The translations under genes were made by a program, and so were the position numbers. The notes below the pieces were generated by a model, which was given only the letters and a program-made list of their open reading frames with translations, was not told the DNA's origin and searched no databases. Below are positions 8,036 to 16,510 of a stretch of DNA of 64,000 bases, piece after piece; the first letter of the stretch is position 1, and every line of letters begins with the position of its first letter. The stretch covers positions 1-64,000 of the forward strand of contig NZ_BAAADV010000003.1 in assembly GCF_039522665.1 (NCBI RefSeq). The letters are read 5' to 3'. Source of the stretch: Natronoarchaeum mannanilyticum (GTDB lineage: Archaea > Halobacteriota > Halobacteria > Halobacteriales > Natronoarchaeaceae).

Positions 8036-10705
8036 TCAGTTCTGGACGACGACGACCAGGTCGTCGGCCTCGATCATCTGGCCCTCGCCGGCGTAGGTGC
8101 GCTCCTCGCGCACCTCGAACAGGTCCGCGCCGAGCTCCTCGCCGGCGACTTCGAGCGTGCCGTCCGACAGCTCGTACTCGCCATTTTCGAGGGCGGCGTC
8201 GATCTCGCCGACTTTCTCGCCGAACTTCGGCCCGACCTGCGAGTAGTCGAGGCTGATCTCGGCGATCTCGGTCGTGACGTCGGCGGCCTCGTCGCGGGCG
8301 TCGAGCTCGTCGACGTGCATCACGTCGCGGACGACGTCCTCGAACCCGTCGATGCGGCCGTACACCTCGACGCGATCGAGCTCGGCGTTCAGCGCGAGCT
8401 GGTGCTCGCTCTTGTAGCGCCGGAGCGCGCCGATCACTTCGAGGGCCGTCTCGCCCGACTGGAGGTCGGCGTCGTAGCCGGACGGCGTCGGCCAGTCGCG
8501 CAGGTGGACGCTGTCCTCGGCGACCGAGCCGCCGTCGGCGTACAGCGACTGCCAGATCTCCTCGGTGATGTGGGGCAGCAGGGGCGCGAACAGTTCGACG
8601 AACCGCCGGTGGGCGGTCCGCAGGGCGTACGCCGTGGAGTCGCTATCGTCGCTGTCGAGGCGCTGTTTCGCGATCTCGAGGTAGTCGTCGCAGAACGTGT
8701 TCCAGAAGAACACGCGCAGCTCGTTGCGCGCCTTCGAGATCTCGTGATCCTCCAACTTCGCGGTGAGGCTCTCGATCACGGCGTCCTGGCGGGCCAGCAG
8801 CCACTCGTCGATCGGGTCGAGCTCGTCGGGCTCCTCGACCGGATCGGCGGGCGTGAGCTGGTCGACGAGCTTCGAGGCGTTCCAGAGCTTCCTGAGGAGT
8901 TTCTCGCCGGTGACGAGATCCTGCTCCTTGAACGGGAAGTCGTCGCCGACCGACGCGCTGGCGGCCCAGTAGCGGATCGCGTCGACGGGGTACTCCGCCA
9001 TCACGTTCTCGGGGTCGACGACGTTGCCCCGCGACTTGGACATCTTCTCGCGGTTCTCGTCGAGGACGTGGCCGTTGATCAGCGTCGCGTCGAACGGCAC
9101 CTCGCCGGTGTGCTCGTAGCACTTGACGATCGTGTGGAACAGCCAGAACGAGATGATGTCGTGGCCCTGCGGGCGCAGGTCGAAGGGGTAGAGTTCGGGG
9201 TGGTCCATCGAGAACTGCTCGTCCTCGGCGTCCCAGTCCCACCCGGCGTTGATCAGCGGCGTCAGCGAGGAGGTCGCCCACGTGTCGAACACGTCCTCCT
9301 CGGCTTCGAACTCGTCGTGGCCGCACTCGGGACAGGCGTCGACCGGCGGGTCGTCCGCCAGCGGGTCGACCGGCAGATCCTCCTTCTCGGCCATCACGGG
9401 CTCGTCGCAGGCCTCGCAGTACCACACCGGGAACGGGATGCCGGAGTCGCGCTGGCGCGAGATCAGCCAGTCCCACTCTAACCCCTCGATCCAGTGTTCG
9501 TACCGCGAGAACATCTTCTCGGGGTACCAGTCCATCTCGCGGCCCGCCTCGAGGTACTCCTCTTTGTGATCGAGGATCTCCACGTACCACTGCTTGGAGA
9601 CGCGGTACTCGACGGGCGTGTCGCAGCGCTCGTGGACCTGGACGGCGTGGGAGATCTCCCAGCGATCCCGGAGGTAGCCTTCCTCGTCGAGGTCCTCGAC
9701 GATGGCGTCGCGGGCCTCTTCCGTACTCATGCCCTCGTAGTCGCCCGCGAGTTCGGTCATCGTCGCGGACTCGTCGATCGCGACGCGCAGCGGCAGATCG
9801 TGGGCCTGGTACCACTCGATGTCGTTCTGGTCGCCGAAGGTGCAGCACATCACGACGCCGCTGCCTTTCTCCATGTCGACGCGCTCGTCCTCGATGATCG
9901 GCACCTCGTGGCCGAAGATCGGGATCCGGGCGCGCTCGCCGACCAGCTCCTGGTTGTCCTCGTCGTCGGGGTGGACGAACACCGAGACGCAGGCGGGGAT
10001 CAGCTCGGGCCGGGTCGTCGAGATCACGAACTCGTCGCGATCGAGGTTGTCGCCGACGAGCTCGAACGCGATGTCGTTGAAATGGGAACCGCGCTCGTCG
10101 TCCTCCATCTCGACCTGCGAGATTGCCGTCTCGCAGTCGGGACACCAGATCGCGGGCGCCTTCTTGCGGTACTCGCGACCCTTCTCGTACAGGTCGAGGA
10201 ACGACAGCTGCGAGACGCGCTGGACGCGCGGCTCGATCGTCTTGTACGTGTGGTTCCAGTCGATCGAGCAGCCCAGCGACTGCATCTGCTCGGTGAACGA
10301 GTCCTCGTACTCCTGGCAGACCTCGCGGCACTTCTGCTGGAACTCGCGGCGCTCGAACTCCTGGTGGCGGATGCCGAGATCGCGCTCGGTCAGGCGCTCG
10401 GAGGCGATGCCGTTGTCGTCGTAGCCGAAGGGGAACAGGACGTCGCCGTCGTACATCCGCTGGAAGCGGGCGGCGAAGTCCTGCAGCGTGTGGCCGTACA
10501 GGTGGCCCATGTGGAGGCTGCCCGACACCGTCGGCGGCGGCGTGTCGATGGCGTAGGTGGTGTTGGGGTCCTGCTCGGGGTCGCCCTCGTAGGCGTAGGT
10601 CTCGGCCTCGACCCAGCGGTCCTGCCACTTGGGCTCGACCGCGTCGGCGTCGTAGCCGCCGTCGAGACCATCGGCGTCCGAGCGCTCTTCGGCGTCTTGG
10701 CTCAT
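8036..10705 (-). CDS. valS: valine--tRNA ligase
   Basis: This 889-residue class I aminoacyl-tRNA synthetase charges tRNA-Val. The HIGH motif is HMGHLYGH near residue 66 and the KMSKS motif appears as KMSKSRGN near residue 560. The editing domain lies between them (STTRPELIPACVSVFVHPDD). Two zinc-type CxxC pairs occur (CPDCETA and CEACDEP/CPECGHDE). The C-terminal anticodon-binding region is helical and acidic. There is no long C-terminal coiled coil as in bacterial ValRS, and the length fits archaeal ValRS. The 267-base region upstream of the start holds no other gene. Confidence 0.97.
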   Translation of the reverse strand: MSQDAEERSDADGLDGGYDADAVEPKWQDRWVEAETYAYEGDPEQDPNTTYAIDTPPPTVSGSLHMGHLYGHTLQDFAARFQRMYDGDVLFPFGYDDNGIASERLTERDLGIRHQEFERREFQQKCREVCQEYEDSFTEQMQSLGCSIDWNHTYKTIEPRVQRVSQLSFLDLYEKGREYRKKAPAIWCPDCETAISQVEMEDDERGSHFNDIAFELVGDNLDRDEFVISTTRPELIPACVSVFVHPDDEDNQELVGERARIPIFGHEVPIIEDERVDMEKGSGVVMCCTFGDQNDIEWYQAHDLPLRVAIDESATMTELAGDYEGMSTEEARDAIVEDLDEEGYLRDRWEISHAVQVHERCDTPVEYRVSKQWYVEILDHKEEYLEAGREMDWYPEKMFSRYEHWIEGLEWDWLISRQRDSGIPFPVWYCEACDEPVMAEKEDLPVDPLADDPPVDACPECGHDEFEAEEDVFDTWATSSLTPLINAGWDWDAEDEQFSMDHPELYPFDLRPQGHDIISFWLFHTIVKCYEHTGEVPFDATLINGHVLDENREKMSKSRGNVVDPENVMAEYPVDAIRYWAASASVGDDFPFKEQDLVTGEKLLRKLWNASKLVDQLTPADPVEEPDELDPIDEWLLARQDAVIESLTAKLEDHEISKARNELRVFFWNTFCDDYLEIAKQRLDSDDSDSTAYALRTAHRRFVELFAPLLPHITEEIWQSLYADGGSVAEDSVHLRDWPTPSGYDADLQSGETALEVIGALRRYKSEHQLALNAELDRVEVYGRIDGFEDVVRDVMHVDELDARDEAADVTTEIAEISLDYSQVGPKFGEKVGEIDAALENGEYELSDGTLEVAGEELGADLFEVREERTYAGEGQMIEADDLVVVVQN

Positions 10706-10972
10706 GCTCTCACCGCCCGCGAAGGGCGTCGTCGATGCCGCGAACTCGTCCGTCCGTCGTATCGGTCGTACATACTGGTCGTTGATCGCTGAAAGCCGGT
10801 CGGGTGCAATACATCCGTCGAAACGGGGTAGGAGTGAGGGGGCTAGGACGCCCCTACGAACACGCCGCGGGGGCCGTCGTTGCCGCGCGGGTCGGCAGCG
10901 GTGACGGGCATACCTACAGTTGCCGACGCGCGCGTCTTAGTGGTTTCGAGAGCGCGGCGGCCCACAGCGGCG

Positions 10973-11608
10973 TCATTCCGCGTCGAGGCGCAGGACGGCC
11001 AGGGCGTCGTTGCGGTACCGAACGTCGGCGTCGAGATACTCGGCGAGCCGCGTCACGTGCGCGCGGTCCTCCTCGTCGTCGAGCCGCAGCGTGATGCGCT
11101 CGTAATCGTCGAGCGCGCGCTCGCCCTCCATGACCAGCGAGAACAGCTCGCGGGGCGCGACGGGGTCGCCGTCGTCTAACCGCTCGGCGATGCCGTCGAG
11201 CCGAGCCTCGACGGTGGTCTCGACGTCGAACTCGACGTCGACGGTGACGTTGGCGGACTGCTGGTCGATGCCGTAGGCGCGCTCGGCGCCGCTGATCGCC
11301 GGGACGAGCACGCGCTCGAAGTCGACGCCCTGCTCTTTGAGCCCGATGTAGGCGAACGATAGCATCGCCGTGATGCCGTCGAGAAACGCCTCGTCGTCGG
11401 TGGCCCGTTCGAATATCTGGCGGCGGTCCTTCCGGTCGAGGTGGTGGACCAGCAGGTCGAAATCGAGGATCCCCTCGCGGATCCGGCCGCGGATGCGCGC
11501 CTCGGCGTTGCGTTTCGACTGTTCGTGGCTCATCTCGGCCTCGCCGAGCAGGTACGCCCGGTCGGCGGGGGTGAGCACCCCCCGATCGCGGTCGATGTCG
11601 GTGTTCAT
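10973..11608 (-). CDS. conserved haloarchaeal protein, unknown function
   Basis: This is a 211-residue acidic protein starting MNTDIDRDRGVLTPADRAYLLGE. Residues 1-45 form a basic-acidic helical motif (EMSHEQSKRNAEARIRGRIREGILDFDLL) that recurs at the N-terminus of several haloarchaeal hypothetical proteins. A helical middle section follows, with TVDVEFDVETTV, and an alpha/beta C-terminus. No catalytic motif was found. The ATG at 11608 is preferred to the one at 11629. It is divergent from the MMPL transporter. Confidence 0.68.
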   Translation of the reverse strand: MNTDIDRDRGVLTPADRAYLLGEAEMSHEQSKRNAEARIRGRIREGILDFDLLVHHLDRKDRRQIFERATDDEAFLDGITAMLSFAYIGLKEQGVDFERVLVPAISGAERAYGIDQQSANVTVDVEFDVETTVEARLDGIAERLDDGDPVAPRELFSLVMEGERALDDYERITLRLDDEEDRAHVTRLAEYLDADVRYRNDALAVLRLDAE

Positions 11609-11759
11609 AATCGGATGTCGGTTATACACAGTCCGTTTCCATCCGAACGTATATCAGCGCTGGGATGTCAGACCGAGGTATGTACGACCCCGCGAAGCGC
11701 CGTCTCGGAGGGCCGCCGGCGCTCGCCCGTCCCGAATTCAGGGAGGAGGAACCGAACCG

Positions 11760-14357
11760 ATGAGCCGGGAGCTCGTCGATCGGTACGCCGACGCGCTGGT
11801 CGACCACAGCCGGCTCGTGATCGTCCTGTTGCTGGTCGCGACGCTCGTCGTCGGCGCCGGCGCGGCGCTGGGTAGCGCCGGCGAGGGCGGCATCGGCCAG
11901 TTCGAGACCGACTCCGAGGAGCGGGCCGCGCTCGACGAGATCGAGGCGACATACGACACCGACGACGCCGTCGTCGCCCAGATTGTCGTCCGCGACGAGG
12001 GGGGCGACGTGCTGACGAAGGAGTCGCTGCTCTCAGGATTACGGCTCCAGCAGGAGATGCGATCTGACGAGTCGATCGACGCGACGCTGCGGAACGAAAG
12101 TGGCGTCGTCGGACTGGAAAACGTCGTCGCCACGGCGGCGTACTACGAGGATCGAGCGGGCGCGGGGAACCAGACGAACGCCAGCACCGCGCCGCCGCCG
12201 ACGCTCGACCAGCAGATCGCGGCGCTCGAATCGCGGTCAGACGCCGAGGTCGAGTCGCTGCTCGAACGCGTGCTCGCTCCAGACGCCGAGACGCGCGGCG
12301 GCGACCCCTACCAGTTCCTGCCCGCCGACTACGATCCGGGCGCGACCAGCGCCGACGCGCGGATCACGTTCGTGTTCCAGGTCGACGGGAGTGCGGGCGA
12401 CGCCGACCCGCAGGCCGCCTACGACGCGCAGGTCGAGATCGACGGACTCGTCGAGGAGCGCTTCGACGACGCGTTCGTGTTCGGCCAGGGCGTCACCGAC
12501 GACGCCTCGACGCGCGCGGTCGGCGACAGCTTCACCATTATCACGCCGGTCGCGCTGGTGCTGGTGCTCGGGGTGCTGGCGATCGCCTACCGGGACGTCG
12601 TCGACGTGCTGATCGGCGTGTTCGGCATCGGCGTCGTGATGGCGTGGCTCGCGGGCGCCCAGGGCTGGCTCGGCATCCCCTCCAGCCAGCTGTTGATCGC
12701 GGTGCCGTTCCTGCTGATCGGACTGAGCATCGACTACTCGCTGCACGTCGTGATGCGCTACCGCGAGGCGAGAGAGGGCGATCTCGACACGGACGACACT
12801 GCGACCGGCAGACGCGACCCGACCGCTGCGATGCGAACGGGCGTCGCCGGCGTCGTCCTCGCGCTCGCCGCGGCGACGTTCTCGACTGGCGTCGGCTTCC
12901 TCTCGAACTACGTCAGCCCGCTGACGGCGATCCGGGACTTCGCGGTGCTCTCGGGCGCCGGCATCCTCGCGACGTTCGTCGTGTTCGCGGCGCTGGTTCC
13001 GGCGGTGAAGCTGGAGATCGAGCGCCTACTCGACAGGTTCGGGCGCGAGCGTCGGAACCCCGCGGTCGGCGTCACGCCGGGGCCGATCAATCGGGCGCTC
13101 GGGGCCGCCGGCGGGCTCGCCCGGCGCGCGCCGCTCGGCGTGCTGGTGATCGCGGTGCTAGTCGCCTCGGCGGGCGCGTACGGCGCGACCGGCATCGACA
13201 CGGAGTTCAACCGGACCGACTTCCTGCCCGAGGACGCGCCCGACTGGGCGAAGTCGCTGCCCGGCCCGCTCGCGGCCGGCGACTTCGACGTGCGCGAGAA
13301 CGCTCAGTATCTCGGCGAGAACTTCCGCCAGCGCGGGCAGGACGCCGAAGCGCAAGTGCTGCTACGCGGCGAAATAACGGATCCCGAAACGTTGCGCGCG
13401 ATCGACGCCGCGACGCGCGAGGCGAACCCGGACGACGCCATCGCGGATCGGCCGGACGGCGCCGCGGCCGCCGAGACGCCCGCGACGGTACTCCGAGCGG
13501 TCGCCGCCGAAAACGACTCCCTCGCGGCGGCGATCGACGCCCGCGACGCCGACGGCGACGGCCTGCCCGACGAGGACGTCGCCGCGGTGTACGACGCGCT
13601 GTTCGACGCCGCGCCCGAGCGGGCCGCCGGCGTGCTGTACCGAACGGATGGAGGCGACTACGAATCGGCCCGACTGACGGTGGGCGTGCAGGGCGACGCG
13701 TCGGCCCAGACGGTCGCCGAGGACGTCCGCGCGTTCGCCGCGTCGATCGAGGCGTCGGCGCCGGTGAGCGCCGTCGCGACCGGCGGTCCAGTCGTCACGG
13801 CCGTCCTCCAGGACGCGCTGCTGGAGACGCTGATCCAGGCGCTTGCGGTCACGCTGGTCGTGATCGGCGCGTTCCTGCTCGGACTGTACTGGTGGCGCAC
13901 CGGCGCGCCGGACCTGGCGGCGGTCGCGCTCGCGCCGGTCGTGCTCGCGCTGGCGTGGCTGCTGGGCACGATGGCGCTGTTCGACGTGCCCTTTAATAGC
14001 GAGACTGCGGTCGTCACGAGCCTCGCTATCGGGCTGGGCGTCGACTACAGCATCCACTTCACCGAGCGCTTCGTCGACGAACGCCGTCGGCACGACGGGC
14101 TCGACGCGGCGCTCTCGGCGACCGTCGCGGGCACCGGCGGCGCCTTGTTGGGCAGCGCCGCGACGACGGCCACGGGCTTCGGCGTCCTCGCGCTGGCGCT
14201 GGCGCCGCCGCTCCAGCGCTTCGGCATCGTGACGGGCCTGAGCATCGTCTACGCCTTCGTCGCCTGTATCACGGTGCTGCCGAGCCTGCTGGTGCTCCGC
14301 GAGCGTGCGATCGAACGGTGGGCGGCCCGCGAGAGCGTCGCCAGCGGCGGGGACTGA
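11760..14357 (+). CDS. RND superfamily permease (MMPL type)
   Basis: This 865-residue exporter has the twofold RND design. There is one N-terminal helix (LVIVLLLVATLVVGAGAAL), a large extracytoplasmic loop to about residue 255, five helices, a second helix and loop, and five more helices. The signature segments lie at the same place in both halves: LLIGLSIDYSLHVVMRYRE and AIGLGVDYSIHFTERFVDER, with the membrane Asp that carries protons in this family. The second loop contains an EF-hand-like DADGDGLPDED stretch. The substrate is unknown; lipids or hydrophobic compounds are typical. GGGAGGAGGA lies about 10 bases before the ATG. Confidence 0.92.
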   Translation: MSRELVDRYADALVDHSRLVIVLLLVATLVVGAGAALGSAGEGGIGQFETDSEERAALDEIEATYDTDDAVVAQIVVRDEGGDVLTKESLLSGLRLQQEMRSDESIDATLRNESGVVGLENVVATAAYYEDRAGAGNQTNASTAPPPTLDQQIAALESRSDAEVESLLERVLAPDAETRGGDPYQFLPADYDPGATSADARITFVFQVDGSAGDADPQAAYDAQVEIDGLVEERFDDAFVFGQGVTDDASTRAVGDSFTIITPVALVLVLGVLAIAYRDVVDVLIGVFGIGVVMAWLAGAQGWLGIPSSQLLIAVPFLLIGLSIDYSLHVVMRYREAREGDLDTDDTATGRRDPTAAMRTGVAGVVLALAAATFSTGVGFLSNYVSPLTAIRDFAVLSGAGILATFVVFAALVPAVKLEIERLLDRFGRERRNPAVGVTPGPINRALGAAGGLARRAPLGVLVIAVLVASAGAYGATGIDTEFNRTDFLPEDAPDWAKSLPGPLAAGDFDVRENAQYLGENFRQRGQDAEAQVLLRGEITDPETLRAIDAATREANPDDAIADRPDGAAAAETPATVLRAVAAENDSLAAAIDARDADGDGLPDEDVAAVYDALFDAAPERAAGVLYRTDGGDYESARLTVGVQGDASAQTVAEDVRAFAASIEASAPVSAVATGGPVVTAVLQDALLETLIQALAVTLVVIGAFLLGLYWWRTGAPDLAAVALAPVVLALAWLLGTMALFDVPFNSETAVVTSLAIGLGVDYSIHFTERFVDERRRHDGLDAALSATVAGTGGALLGSAATTATGFGVLALALAPPLQRFGIVTGLSIVYAFVACITVLPSLLVLRERAIERWAARESVASGGD

Positions 14358-14413
14358 GACGCCGACGCGATCGCCGCCAACATTCAACAGCCCGGGCCCG
14401 GAACGAACGATCG

Positions 14414-14605
14414 ATGGCCGTCTTCGAGGACTGGTTCGACTACTACGCGCTCGCCTGCGGCGTGCTGGCGCTGTGTGGCGCCGCCGTGGCGGTGTACGGG
14501 ATGCTCACCGACGCGTCGGCGACGATCGTCGGCGGCTCGGTGCTGACCGGCGGCGCCGGCGCGGCGCTGCAGTTCGGCGTCGTGCGGCGGGACGCCGGAG
14601 AGTAA
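14414..14605 (+). CDS. small membrane protein with 3' end altered by a hairpin insertion
   Basis: This 63-residue protein starts MAVFEDWFDYYALACG and has two hydrophobic helices (LACGVLALCGAAVAVYGML and ATIVGGSVLTGGAGAALQFGVV). It ends VVRRDAGE followed by TAA, which lies inside the first hairpin of the repeat block at 14591-14738. If the block is removed, the frame continues RRDA-DED and stops at 14756, so the present last residues (GE) probably come from the insertion. Function unknown. Confidence 0.65.
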   Translation: MAVFEDWFDYYALACGVLALCGAAVAVYGMLTDASATIVGGSVLTGGAGAALQFGVVRRDAGE

Positions 14606-14738
14606 AAGCTCTCCGAGCCCTGACTCGCAGGCTCGTCAGGACGCCAAAGCGCAGAGCGCTTTGAGCCCTCCTTCGCAAGCTCAGGAGGACGCCGGAGAGC
14701 AAAGCTCTCCGAGCCCTCGCTCAGCTTCGCCTCGCGAG
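14591..14738. repeat. three tandem ~49-bp units, each with two hairpins
   Basis: The units run 14591-14639, 14640-14687 and 14688-14738, each opening with GACGCC and a seventh partial unit boundary at 14739 repeating GACGCC. Each unit has the order GACGCC, hairpin, GAGCCCT or similar, second hairpin, AGG. Examples of perfect stems with three-base loops are GGAGAGC-AAA-GCTCTCC (unit 3) and AAAGCGC-AGA-GCGCTTT (unit 2). Stem sequences differ between units with compensating changes, which points to selection or a copying process acting on structure. Confidence 0.85.
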
Positions 14739-14809
14739 GACGCCGACGAGGACTGAGATCCGCACCGGGTGCGCTACCTTCATCACGCCGCGGTCGCTAC
14801 CGCAACTCG

Positions 14810-15226
14810 ATGGATCTGACGGACGTTCGACGCCGGGCCGCAGCCTACGACTCCGTGCTCGGTGCAGTGCTCGTCCTCGTCTACCTTCTCACGGTCACGG
14901 TGCTCGGCGCGGTGCTGACCGGCGACCCTTCCAGCAACGCGCCGATCGTCTCGGACGCCGCCGCGCTGGCGCTGGTCGCACACGCCTACAGCCGGGATCG
15001 GATGCCCGAACTCGGGACCTCGCTCTTGATGGCGCTGATCCTGCTCGCGTGGCTACTGGCCTTCGAGCCCGCGGTGCCGCTGGTCGACGCCGTCGCGGCG
15101 CTACCGGGATGGTTGCAGGGCGACGCCGGGACGCCGCTGGTGCTGGCGGCGCTGCTAGTCGTCGCGTACGCGCTGGTGATCCGCGGCGTCGTGCCGACGC
15201 CGGAGTTCGGCGGGTCGCAGAACTGA
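14810..15226 (+). CDS. integral membrane protein, unknown function
   Basis: This 138-residue protein begins MDLTDVRRRAAAYDSVLGAV and has four hydrophobic helices (VLGAVLVLVYLLTVTVLGAV, SDAAALALVAHAY, LLMALILLAWLLAFEPAVPL, PLVLAALLVVAYALVIRGVV). It ends TPEFGGSQN. No family was recognised. It converges with the HFX_2341-like gene, whose stop is only four bases away. Confidence 0.68.
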   Translation: MDLTDVRRRAAAYDSVLGAVLVLVYLLTVTVLGAVLTGDPSSNAPIVSDAAALALVAHAYSRDRMPELGTSLLMALILLAWLLAFEPAVPLVDAVAALPGWLQGDAGTPLVLAALLVVAYALVIRGVVPTPEFGGSQN

Positions 15227-15230
15227 GCCG

Positions 15231-16142
15231 CTACAGTTCGACGCTGGTCTCCTGGTCGTTCGAGTGCGAGCGCACCCACAGCTCGCCGATCCGCGAGAGG
15301 CGCGTCCGGTAGGATTTCCCGTGTGACTCCTGTTCGATGTACCCCTTGCCGCCCGGGCCGAGCCGGTCGACGTTGTAGATCACTTTCGAGCGGAAGCTGT
15401 CGGTGTACTCCTCGTTGAGCTCCTTCGCGAGCTCCTTCGCGAGCTCGGAGATGCTGTCGAACTCGCCGTGCTCGCCCAGCGTGAAGAGGATCAGCTCCTC
15501 GAACGGCTTGACGTTCGAGAACGACGCGACCGGCAGCTCGACGATGTGGCGCCCGTCGATCTCCTTGGCGCCGATCGTCGTGCCGCGCTCGTCGAACTCC
15601 GAGAGCAGCTCCTCGGCGCTGTCGAGGCGCTCCCCGATCCGGTCGTCCGCCGCTTCGCCCTCGGCCTGCAGATCCTCCAGCAGCTCGCGCTGCTTGCGCA
15701 GCTCCTTGGCGAGCTCGGTTTCGAGGTACTTCTCGGGCGCGGTGTAGTAGGTGTGGATCTTCTCGCGGTCCTCCTGACGCTCGACCATGATCGAGTGGGC
15801 CGCCGTCGCGAAGGCGAAGGAGACCGGCCGGGGCATCGCGCTGATGTTCACCCAGACCTCGTTGCCCCGGTCGAGTTCGTCGTTGATCATCGCGAACGCC
15901 TGTTCGAAGGCGGCGTCGTAGTCGTAGACGTCCTTCAGGACGAATCGTTCCGTCTCGGCGCCCAGCAGGTTCCGGAAATCCTGTTCGAGCTTCTCGGAGA
16001 GGTTCTGCGAGTACTCGACGTTGGCCTCGCTGCCCACCGCACCCTCAAGCAGGACGACCCGATCGACGTCCAACTGGTCGCGCACGAGCGGCGCGATCAG
16101 CCGGTCGTAGTCGAACCCGACCGGAACGATGTGCGTTTGCAT
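15231..16142 (-). CDS. HFX_2341-family (DUF6293) CARF-like transcriptional regulator
   Basis: This 303-residue protein has an N-terminal Rossmann-like half (MQTHIVPVGFDYDRLIAPLV, later VWVNISAMPRPVSFAFATAAH) that follows the CARF/Csa3 sensory layout. A coiled-coil linker lies near residues 140-190 (ELRKQRELLEDLQAEGEAADD). The C-terminal winged helix includes ELILFTLGEHGEFDSISELAKEL and KVIYNVDRLGPGGKGYIEQE. CARF domains often bind cyclic oligoadenylates in CRISPR systems, but no cas genes are in this window, so the ligand is unknown. TTTAAATAAA lies 26 bases before the ATG. Confidence 0.82.
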   Translation of the reverse strand: MQTHIVPVGFDYDRLIAPLVRDQLDVDRVVLLEGAVGSEANVEYSQNLSEKLEQDFRNLLGAETERFVLKDVYDYDAAFEQAFAMINDELDRGNEVWVNISAMPRPVSFAFATAAHSIMVERQEDREKIHTYYTAPEKYLETELAKELRKQRELLEDLQAEGEAADDRIGERLDSAEELLSEFDERGTTIGAKEIDGRHIVELPVASFSNVKPFEELILFTLGEHGEFDSISELAKELAKELNEEYTDSFRSKVIYNVDRLGPGGKGYIEQESHGKSYRTRLSRIGELWVRSHSNDQETSVEL

Positions 16143-16163
16143 ACGAGAGACGTGGGGGCGGCG

Positions 16164-16173
16164 TTTATTTAAA
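16164..16173 (-). promoter_or_regulatory. TATA box of the HFX_2341-like gene
   Basis: Minus-strand TTTAAATAAA is centred about 26 bases upstream of the ATG at 16142, the spacing expected for a leaderless haloarchaeal transcript. Confidence 0.65.
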
Positions 16174-16235
16174 GGACCAGTCTTCGGCGCCCTCGTGCTT
16201 CCCGGGCGGCGTACACGACGAAAAACGGGACGTTC

Positions 16236-16445
16236 CTACTCCTCGGTCGTGTCGATGCCGAGCGCTCGATTCAGCCCGCAGAAGCACGTCACCGCGTTGA
16301 TCCCGAACCCCAGCGCGCTGATACTCGCGAGCATCCCGACCGTTCGTCGACCCTGTCGCAGCGAGCGGATCGCCGCGACGGTCAGCAGCGCGGCGAGCAG
16401 TGCACGGGCGAGTCGGTCGCGACCGCCGACGTTCTTGTCCACCAT
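16236..16445 (-). CDS. DUF2892 family (YgaP-like) membrane protein
   Basis: This 69-residue protein reads MVDKNVGGRDRLARALLAAL, followed by a second hydrophobic segment TVGMLASISALGFGINAVTC and CFCGLNRALGIDT. The opening 'N.G..DR..R...A', two helices and the C-terminal 'F.C..N..LGI.T' are the pattern of DUF2892, found alone or behind rhodanese domains (YgaP). Function unknown. It is a single gene between the HFX_2341-like gene and the symporter. Confidence 0.85.
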   Translation of the reverse strand: MVDKNVGGRDRLARALLAALLTVAAIRSLRQGRRTVGMLASISALGFGINAVTCFCGLNRALGIDTTEE

Positions 16446-16510
16446 ATCCTGAGCATAGGCCCCGTCGGGCTTGTATCTTCCCGGAAGCGGTCGGGATCAG
16501 AGTGCGCTCG

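Noticed and set aside
8643-10628. Long Arg-rich reading within valS in another frame
   Set aside because: It is the shadow of a high-G+C gene; composition is Arg/Pro-rich and no family is recognisable.
11370-11759. N-terminal extension of the MMPL transporter
   Set aside because: The extra 130 codons are the antisense of the 10973-11608 gene start and its promoter; the ATG at 11760 begins a normal first helix.
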